The notes under the pieces are model-generated. The model searched no databases and was not told where the DNA came from. It worked only from the letters and a program-made list of their open reading frames with translations. 9,311 nucleotides of DNA from Cytophagales bacterium. Lineage in GTDB: Bacteria; Bacteroidota; Bacteroidia; Cytophagales; UBA9547. This document shows, piece after piece, positions 1-5,437 of the stretch (the stretch's first letter is position 1; each line of letters opens with the position of its first letter). The stretch covers positions 1-9,311 of the forward strand of contig DMUD01000098.1 in assembly GCA_003476475.1 (NCBI GenBank). Direction: 5' to 3'. The translations under genes were made by a program, and so were the position numbers.

Positions 1-1
1 T

Positions 2-640
2 GTGATTGCATCGCATTGGGATTCCCGACCATTTGCCGACAATTCTAAATTAAATACAAACAAACCAATAGATGGTGCAAACGATGGCGCGAGTGGGGTG
101 GGGGTTATTTTGGAATTGGCAAGGGTGTTGCAACATGACACCGCTCTGAAGGTAGGCGTAGATTTTATTTTGTTCGACGGCGAAGATTACGGTCAACCCG
201 AAAACTCAGGCTTTCCAGAGATGAAAGATAGTTGGTGTTTGGGTTCTCAATATTGGGCTAAAAATTTACACAAACCTGGCTATGTTGCTTACTACGGTAT
301 TTTACTCGACATGGTAGGGGGTAAAAATGCTAAATTTGCCATGGATGGCACTTCGGCTTATTATGCTCCTGAGGTACAGAAAAAGATATGGAATATTGCA
401 GCACAATCGGGTTATCAATCATTTTTTATAAAACAGCAAAGCGAGGAAATCATCGACGACCATTTTTATGTAAACCGAGATGCAAAAATCCCAATGATTG
501 ATATTATCGAGTGGGAACCTTCGGATGGATCATATTTTAGCCCCACATGGCATACTCATGACGACAATCTTGCCAACATCGACAAAAACACTTTGCGAGC
601 TGTAGGGCAGACATTGCTAAATATACTTTTCAATGAATAG
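2..640 (+). CDS. M28-family glutaminyl-peptide cyclotransferase-like enzyme (5' partial)
   Basis: Predicted zinc enzyme of the M28 fold. The best fit is the animal-like 'type II' glutaminyl cyclase of Bacteroidota, which converts N-terminal Gln of exported proteins to pyroglutamate in the periplasm. The window starts inside the gene: the first codon (GTG) lies in a conserved strand, and the N-terminal part with any signal peptide is missing. Residues counted from that codon: SHWDSRPFAD (4-13), ANDGASG with predicted zinc ligand D28, LFDGED with catalytic-position E61 and zinc-position D62, LLDMVGG (D103), DDH (152-154), and WHTHDD with W183 and zinc ligand H184. The D-D-H and W-H-T motifs resemble human QC (D305, W329, H330) more than ordinary M28 aminopeptidases. 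Human QC has Glu where D62 stands. An aminopeptidase remains the alternative. The gene ends with TAG, 69 bp before the WbqC gene. Confidence 0.8.
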   Translation: MIASHWDSRPFADNSKLNTNKPIDGANDGASGVGVILELARVLQHDTALKVGVDFILFDGEDYGQPENSGFPEMKDSWCLGSQYWAKNLHKPGYVAYYGILLDMVGGKNAKFAMDGTSAYYAPEVQKKIWNIAAQSGYQSFFIKQQSEEIIDDHFYVNRDAKIPMIDIIEWEPSDGSYFSPTWHTHDDNLANIDKNTLRAVGQTLLNILFNE

Positions 641-646
641 GCACAC

Positions 647-680
647 ACAAAAATGCATAAATAAATTTGCATATTTTTGT
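647..680. repeat. Imperfect inverted repeat over the WbqC promoter region
   Basis: The left arm ACAAAAATGCA (647-657) pairs with 668-671 plus 674-680, giving 11 pairs with a two-base bulge (672-673) and a 10-base loop. It starts 7 bp after the glutaminyl-cyclase stop codon, and its right arm is T-rich. It could therefore be a weak terminator for the upstream gene or a protein-binding site over the candidate promoter. Being AT-rich, it may also be chance. Confidence 0.35.
672..679 (+). promoter_or_regulatory. Candidate Bacteroidota -7 promoter element for the WbqC gene
   Basis: TATTTTTG matches the Bacteroidota -7 consensus TAnnTTTG exactly. It lies 30 bp before the ATG at 710, so a start of transcription near 685 would give a leader of about 25 nt. 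No good -33 TTTG is present at the usual 19-21 bp spacing, which lowers confidence. The element sits in the right arm of the imperfect inverted repeat at 647-680. Confidence 0.4.
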
Positions 681-691
681 ACCATTTTAGC

Positions 692-733
692 CTTTATGAC
701 AACTATTAAATGAATAAAATAGTTGTCATAGAG
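692..733 (+). promoter_or_regulatory. Start-codon hairpin: inverted repeat flanking the WbqC ATG
   Basis: TATGACAACTATT (695-707) is followed, after a 10-base spacer (708-717), by its perfect reverse complement AATAGTTGTCATA (718-730). In RNA the stem extends by one G-U pair (694/731) and two Watson-Crick pairs (693/732, 692/733) to 16 bp. The ATG (710-712) lies in the loop. The right arm is coding (residues about 4-8 of the product). If transcription starts near 685, the stem would occupy nearly the whole leader. It could be a translational control hairpin or an operator palindrome. The pairing is certain; the function is inferred. Confidence 0.6.
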
Positions 734-1300
734 CACCACTACCTTCCACTCGTTTCATATTTTAATTTATTAAAAAATAGCGAAAAGGTGCTTTGGGAAG
801 TATCAGAGCATTATCAAAAGCAAACCTTAAGAAACAGAACTTATATTTTATCGGCCAATGGAATGCTGATTTTGACAGTTCCAATACAGCATTCTTTCAA
901 AAAAAATGCTGAGGTGGAAATTGACTACACCCAAAATTGGGTCAAAAATCATTTGCGCGGCATTGCTTCTGCCTACCGCCATTCACCCTATTTCGAATTT
1001 TATTTCCCATATCTTGAAGAAATATACAACTCCAAACCAAAAACACTTTTGGAGCTGAATACCCGTTTGACCTATTTAATTATCAGATTCTTGAAATTGG
1101 ATTTAGTCAACGAAATCACTACACGGTATTTGGAAACATATCCTAAGGGCTATACTGACTTACGATCCAAATATCAGTACCGAGACGAGAATGTGCAAAG
1201 TAAGAATTATAAACAAGTATTTGGAGAATCTTTTGTATCCAATCTTTCAGTGATTGACCTTATTTTTAATTGCGGTCCAGATTCGAAAGAAAATTTATAA
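710..1300 (+). CDS. WbqC family protein
   Basis: A 196-residue protein of the WbqC-like family. Members occur in some O-antigen or glycan loci and elsewhere in Bacteroidota, but their biochemical role is not settled. Recognisable family features are an N-terminal EHHYLPLVSYFNLL stretch, which corresponds to the 'QPxYLPxxxYF' opening of the family. It is followed by EHYQKQTLRNRTYI (about 33-46), NGMLILTVPI (50-59), and a central W-x-x-x-H-x-R-x-I/AYRHSPYFEFY block (about 77-98). No signal peptide or membrane segment is seen, so it is probably cytoplasmic. The length is close to the usual family size and the gene appears complete. No Shine-Dalgarno sequence is visible, which is common in this phylum. 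The start codon lies in the loop of a strong hairpin. The gene converges on the SRAP-like gene with 9 bp between stop codons. The family assignment is by motif recognition. Confidence 0.82.
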   Translation: MNKIVVIEHHYLPLVSYFNLLKNSEKVLWEVSEHYQKQTLRNRTYILSANGMLILTVPIQHSFKKNAEVEIDYTQNWVKNHLRGIASAYRHSPYFEFYFPYLEEIYNSKPKTLLELNTRLTYLIIRFLKLDLVNEITTRYLETYPKGYTDLRSKYQYRDENVQSKNYKQVFGESFVSNLSVIDLIFNCGPDSKENL

Positions 1301-1309
1301 GAATTAACT

Positions 1310-2005
1310 TTAGAACAAATTTGTTTGTTCTCCAACTACATAAGTAATCCTGTTTATAAATTTAGGATTGTTCTCTATACTTTTTATAATCTTCTGATTT
1401 ACAGGGTGATAGTTAAAATCGTACTCAGGTGAGAAATTTTCTTCATTCATCAATTCGGATGATGTACTTGCTAACCATTCGCTTTCTTTTTCCTCTTTTA
1501 TTATTACTGGCCATTCTGTAGAAATATAGGAGAGTGGACCATTTGTTTTTTGGGTAATGAGGCAAAAGCTATCTTGATTTTTATCATCTGTTTCCCAACA
1601 TTCCCACATTCCTGCAATACCAAATAGTTTTCTTTTTTTTGAAGTGATGTAATACGGAATCTTTCCGGCCACACTGTTTTTCCAAATGTAAAAACCGGAA
1701 ACATATACGATACAGTGTTTATCTAAAGCATTCAGCAATAAAGGTTTTCCTTCAAAAGAGGATAAACTAATGCTGGTGAGGCCTTTGCTATTTTTACTGT
1801 TGTTTTTCCAACTTGGTATTAATCCCCATTTCATAAACCGAACAGAGTTTCTATCCATATTGGTTACAACAGGTAGAAAATTTGACGGAGAAATATTGAA
1901 AAGCGCTTCTTTTAAGAACTTGTTTTTGTCTTGAAAAGAAATTTGGATGTTTAGGTGTTGTTCTAGCTCTTCTGTAGTTACCGTTATGGCGAGTTTGCCT
2001 TCCAT
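1310..2005 (-). CDS. Degenerate SRAP (YedK/HMCES) family protein lacking catalytic residues
   Basis: A 231-residue protein with the SRAP fold. Active members use Cys2 to cross-link covalently to abasic sites in single-stranded DNA. The ATG at 2005 is chosen because its product, MEGKLAITVTTEEL, lines up residue for residue with the classic opening M-C-G-R. A TTG at 2038 would add 11 residues, but it lies inside the terminator hairpin. Conserved scaffold: FNISPSNFLPVV (36-47), MKWGLIPSW (58-66), EGKPLL (85-90), GFYIWKN (104-110), PYYI (117-120), FGIAGMWECW (128-137), PVII (166-169). Active-site positions are altered: Cys2 is Glu, Arg4 is Lys, the NARAE motif is SISLS (78-82), GFYEW is GFYIW (Ile107), and the IHxRMP His is Ser162. 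The protein is therefore predicted to be catalytically inactive, perhaps a DNA-binding paralogue. The reading frame is intact, so it is not an obvious pseudogene. Confidence 0.8.
   Translation of the reverse strand: MEGKLAITVTTEELEQHLNIQISFQDKNKFLKEALFNISPSNFLPVVTNMDRNSVRFMKWGLIPSWKNNSKNSKGLTSISLSSFEGKPLLLNALDKHCIVYVSGFYIWKNSVAGKIPYYITSKKRKLFGIAGMWECWETDDKNQDSFCLITQKTNGPLSYISTEWPVIIKEEKESEWLASTSSELMNEENFSPEYDFNYHPVNQKIIKSIENNPKFINRITYVVGEQTNLF
1312..1331. terminator. Possible bidirectional terminator hairpin between convergent genes
   Basis: AGAACAAA (1312-1319) and its exact reverse complement (1324-1331) form an 8-bp stem with a 4-base loop. It sits at the junction of the convergent WbqC and SRAP-like genes, starting within the latter's stop codon. 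The stem is AT-rich and there is no long T tract on either side, so termination strength is doubtful. Confidence 0.3.
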
Positions 2006-2021
2006 GTCTATAAGTTGATGA

Positions 2022-2060
2022 AAACACAGAAGCCCCAACTGGGTCGGGGCTTCTGTGTTT
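2022..2060 (-). terminator. Intrinsic terminator after the OmpA-family gene
   Basis: AAACACAGAAGCCCC (2022-2036) and its perfect reverse complement (2046-2060) form a 15-bp stem with a 9-base loop. In the minus direction the hairpin starts 12 bp after the OmpA-family stop codon and ends in a short TTTT run (2024-2021). It should end the three-gene operon. It also lies 16 bp before the SRAP-like start codon, so any read-through transcript would carry it in the leader. Confidence 0.8.
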
Positions 2061-2072
2061 GAAAAAGAAATA

Positions 2073-4451
2073 TTACATTTTTACAATGATGAACTCTGTA
2101 CGTCTATTTAGCTGGTGTTCTTCTTCCAAACAAGAAGATTTTATATCACCTTCGCATGCACAATTGTTCAACAATTTGCTTTCGCCGTAGCCTTTTGAGT
2201 AGATGCGAGATTTATCAATTCCTTTGGACACAATGTAATCTACTGCCGATTTCGCACGCCATTCTGATAGCTGTTGATTCCTTGTGCTTTTGCCTCGGCA
2301 GTCGGTATGCGAGCCTAATTCAATCACTAAAGCAGGATTTTCCACCATGGCTTCTACTACTTTGTCTAGCTCAACGGCGGCATCTGGTCTAATGTCTGCT
2401 TTGTCAAAGTCGTAATAAATAGGATTAAGCTTTAAGACTTTTGCCACATCGATTCCAACTTTGATTTTATCTATGGCTAGGTCTATTGTTAGATTCAGTA
2501 TAATTTCTCCAGAGTCGGTTACAATTGAATTAAAATTCACTAATTTTCCAAGATAATTTTGTTTGCTTACGTGAATATCAATTGCTATTTCATCATTGAA
2601 TTTCTTGTCGCGTATTAAATTCTGGAAAAGTCCCACTTTTGTATAATCGTTAAATAATTCTTGACCTGTTTTTTTATCCACGATTCTAACTTGTGCACTA
2701 TCGATCTTTTCATTGGTTTCCCTATCGGTAATTGTTCCAATTAGCATAACATTCAGCTTATCCCATAGATGTAAGTCTCTGTTCAGATTCGTGCCCCGAA
2801 TTCCAACTGTGGAGATGGTTGCTGTGGAATCGTGATAGCGATTTTTAGATCCAGTAATGCGATAGATTTTTTGGTGCTCTATTTGCAGTCTGTAATTCCC
2901 TTCCTCGTCTGAGATGGTTTCGGCCAATACTTTTCCAAGGGTGTCAAAAAGCACTATACGTGTATTGGGCAGAATGACATTGGTTTTAGCATTTAAAACT
3001 TTACCTGCCAAAATCATTGCTTTTGAAGCTTCGAAGTAATACAAATCATCGTCAAACCCTCCATAGTGTCGGTTTGAACTTATGTATCCTTTTCTTCCAT
3101 CTGCCCATACGGCGATACCAAAATCATCTTTTTTCGAGCTTATTGGATAGTTCATGTGTATCACTTTCTTGTCTTCGAAGCGAAATAAGTCTAATCCTCC
3201 CAAACCAGGGTGGCCATTGGAAGCGAAATACAACACACCATGGTTGTCAATGAAAGGGAAAATATCGCTTCCATCGGTATTTATTTTAGGGCCTAAATTT
3301 TCAGGTTTAGACCAACGAGTGCCGTCGAAAGTGGTTTTGTATAAGTCAGAACCGCCAAAACCACCAGGCATATCGGAAGCAAAGTACATGGTTTTTCCAT
3401 CGGGTGCGAAAGCGGGATGGGCAGTGGAGTATTGTTTGCTATTGTAAGGAAAAGCAGCTACTTTTTTCCAAGTTAAAGAATCTTCTTTAAACGAATAATA
3501 AAGACCCATCTTGTTTACACCATCTTTGCTTCTTTTGGCAAATCCGCCTTTGGAGTTGTTGCGGGTAAAAACAATCATTTTTTGATTGGGTGTAAAAGTA
3601 CAAGGCCCATCGTGACGGCGATTGTTGAAGCCATGGGGTAGGGGTTTGGGGTCTGATGAATGGTATTCGTTGGAATCGCCCTTAAAAATGTGGGCATGGT
3701 AACCTAGTGTTTTAGAGTCGTTGCCTGTGCTAAAAGTTTCGTCTGAATGCAAAACCTTGTTTTCTTCAGTGTAGGAATACCCTATATCTGAAGCTTTTTC
3801 TTTTCCGATATGGGTAGAGAAAATACGTTCGTTGATGCTATTGGTATCTACATAGTACATGTCTAGAAAGGCCGCATTGTTCCAGGCATGTACTCTTCTT
3901 ATGCCATTTTCTTTTCTTCTTGCTGATGCGAAAACAATACCTTTTTTGTAAAAAGTGGGGCTGAAGTCGGATTGTGGGGAGTTAATATCCAATCGATACA
4001 CATCATACAGTACAGAGTCTTTGTAAAAGTCATGAATATTGTGTTTGTATGCTTTGCTGAAATCATCGCCACGACTATCGTCTTTCAATGTTTTCACATT
4101 GTGGTAGCGGCCAAACCAGTGGGAGGCTTCTTCATATTTGCCATTTTGAGCCAAAGTTTGTCCATATAAAAATATCGTATAAACATCTGGGTTTACCAAA
4201 CTCGTATCGGACATGTACAAAGCAAGTACTCGTTCGGCATTTTTGGTATCTCCAATTTTGAAATACGAATCGCCCAATTGTTCTAACGCGTCTAGATTTG
4301 GTTTATTGAATTTAAATGCTTCCTCGTAAGCTTCAATGGCAAGTGCATATCGCATTTTTTTGTAGTGCCTTTCGGCATTGTCAAATTGCGCAAATGCCGT
4401 AAAGTGTTGTAAAAGTAAAATATTTGATATAATGATTAAAAACTTTTTCAT
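2073..4451 (-). CDS. OmpA-family protein with TPR, PD40 propeller and carboxypeptidase-regulatory-like domains (PorE-like)
   Basis: A 792-residue exported protein. A signal peptide (1-21) is predicted to be cut at AFA|Q22; there is no lipobox Cys. TPR-like helices cover about 24-120. A PD40 beta-propeller runs about 158-475, with repeats such as SDFSPTFY, HPAFAPDGKTMYFASD and GGSDLY. A carboxypeptidase-regulatory-like beta domain follows at 478-564, then a second beta domain at about 565-660. The OmpA C-terminal domain is 675-792. Its D717 (HTD) and R732 have the 15-residue spacing of the peptidoglycan-binding Asp/Arg pair. Cys718, 764, 766 and 774 lie in the OmpA domain, a pattern common in Bacteroidota homologues and probably disulfide-forming. 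The domain order is that of T9SS PorE, but PorE is a lipoprotein, so this is better called a PorE-like paralogue. It is last in the operon, 26 bp after the PorP/SprF gene. It may tie that cargo-specific secretion unit to the cell wall (inference). Confidence 0.9.
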   Translation of the reverse strand: MKKFLIIISNILLLQHFTAFAQFDNAERHYKKMRYALAIEAYEEAFKFNKPNLDALEQLGDSYFKIGDTKNAERVLALYMSDTSLVNPDVYTIFLYGQTLAQNGKYEEASHWFGRYHNVKTLKDDSRGDDFSKAYKHNIHDFYKDSVLYDVYRLDINSPQSDFSPTFYKKGIVFASARRKENGIRRVHAWNNAAFLDMYYVDTNSINERIFSTHIGKEKASDIGYSYTEENKVLHSDETFSTGNDSKTLGYHAHIFKGDSNEYHSSDPKPLPHGFNNRRHDGPCTFTPNQKMIVFTRNNSKGGFAKRSKDGVNKMGLYYSFKEDSLTWKKVAAFPYNSKQYSTAHPAFAPDGKTMYFASDMPGGFGGSDLYKTTFDGTRWSKPENLGPKINTDGSDIFPFIDNHGVLYFASNGHPGLGGLDLFRFEDKKVIHMNYPISSKKDDFGIAVWADGRKGYISSNRHYGGFDDDLYYFEASKAMILAGKVLNAKTNVILPNTRIVLFDTLGKVLAETISDEEGNYRLQIEHQKIYRITGSKNRYHDSTATISTVGIRGTNLNRDLHLWDKLNVMLIGTITDRETNEKIDSAQVRIVDKKTGQELFNDYTKVGLFQNLIRDKKFNDEIAIDIHVSKQNYLGKLVNFNSIVTDSGEIILNLTIDLAIDKIKVGIDVAKVLKLNPIYYDFDKADIRPDAAVELDKVVEAMVENPALVIELGSHTDCRGKSTRNQQLSEWRAKSAVDYIVSKGIDKSRIYSKGYGESKLLNNCACEGDIKSSCLEEEHQLNRRTEFIIVKM

Positions 4452-4477
4452 ACAATACGCTTTTAAAAAACAAAAAT

Positions 4478-5410
4478 TTAGAAATATCTAGGAGTGAGTA
4501 TTTTGCCTCTGTCGTAGCCAAATTCATACCTAAACAAAAATTCATGAGATGTTCTGCCAAAACTTTCGTTTGGTTTGATAGAAGTGGTATAATCGAAAGC
4601 ATATCCAAACCTAAACTGATCTGAAATTTGTACCTCGGCCATAATTACAGGGGCGGCAAGGCTTCTGTAGGAAAAACCTAAGGCAAACTTGTCATATAGC
4701 CACACATTGGCATTAAGATCTAATTGTACAGGAGAACCTGCAACGTGTTTTACAAGAATTGAAGGCTTTAATTTAAAACTTTCATTTAAGCGAAATACAT
4801 ACCCAGACATTAAAAATGAGTGACGATATTGGCGCGCGCTGAGGCCACCGTCATTTTGAATTTTGTTGTTTAACACGTGTGGTAAAGACAAACCGATATA
4901 AAATTTGTCATTACTGTAATAACCTCCAAGACCAACATTGGGTAAAATTTTATTTGGATTAGAAGAGAAAGCCATATCTGGAGTAGCATTTGCTTGGTTG
5001 GACACCTGTACACTACCAAGTTCGGCTTTGTAGTTACTCAGACCCACACTTACGCCCATCGCCAATGTTGAATTATTGGTTAGGCGAATTCTATACGAAT
5101 AATTGGCATAAAATCCTGTGTTCATTATCACCCCTATCTTATCGTTGAAAACTGAAATGCCTATCCCCATTTTTTCGTTTTTGATAGGAGAATCCGCACT
5201 GAATGTCATGGTTTCAGGTGAGCCAGGTACATTAGCCCATTGTTTTCTGTACAATGCACTTACGCTCAATACATCTCGGCTACCTGTGTACGCTGGATTC
5301 ACCAACATCATGTTGAACATATATTGAGAAAAAAGAGCGTCTTGCTGCGCAAAGACTTCAAAAGTGCAAGCCAAAAGTACCGTTGAAATCAAAAGGAGTT
5401 TCTTTTTCAT
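4478..5410 (-). CDS. Type IX secretion system outer-membrane protein, PorP/SprF family
   Basis: A 310-residue predicted outer-membrane beta-barrel. The signal peptide (1-21) is predicted to be cut at VFA|Q22. The mature start carries the family hallmark QDALFSQYMFNMMLVNPAYTG, then ALYRKQWANVPGSPETMTFS, both typical of PorP/SprF. Alternating hydrophobic/polar strands with Tyr and Phe continue to the C-terminus, which ends in Phe as many barrels do. Members either belong to the core T9SS (PorP) or serve individual type B cargo proteins (SprF and relatives). This gene starts 27 bp after the stop of a type B C-terminal-domain protein and is followed 26 bp later by an OmpA-family gene. That arrangement supports a cargo-dedicated SprF-like role rather than the core component. 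The ATG at 5410 gives a complete signal peptide. Confidence 0.93.
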   Translation of the reverse strand: MKKKLLLISTVLLACTFEVFAQQDALFSQYMFNMMLVNPAYTGSRDVLSVSALYRKQWANVPGSPETMTFSADSPIKNEKMGIGISVFNDKIGVIMNTGFYANYSYRIRLTNNSTLAMGVSVGLSNYKAELGSVQVSNQANATPDMAFSSNPNKILPNVGLGGYYSNDKFYIGLSLPHVLNNKIQNDGGLSARQYRHSFLMSGYVFRLNESFKLKPSILVKHVAGSPVQLDLNANVWLYDKFALGFSYRSLAAPVIMAEVQISDQFRFGYAFDYTTSIKPNESFGRTSHEFLFRYEFGYDRGKILTPRYF

Positions 5411-5437
5411 AACTTTGTATTAAGTCTTAGTGGCTTG

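Noticed and set aside
2..4. GTG as the true start of the cyclase
   Set aside because: It falls inside a conserved core strand just before the SHWDSRP metal-site motif, so the N-terminal part of the enzyme must lie outside the window.
1310..2005. SRAP-like gene as a pseudogene
   Set aside because: No frameshift or internal stop is present and the scaffold motifs and length are kept. Only the active-site positions are altered.
2006..2038. TTG at 2038 as the start of the SRAP-like protein
   Set aside because: It would put the start inside the terminator hairpin and add 11 residues before the position matching the family's Met1. The ATG at 2005 aligns exactly with the canonical start.
4381..4608. 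Minus-strand frame overlapping the PorP/SprF end and the OmpA-type start
   Set aside because: It is out of frame with both strongly supported genes and bridges their junction. Its product has no family features.
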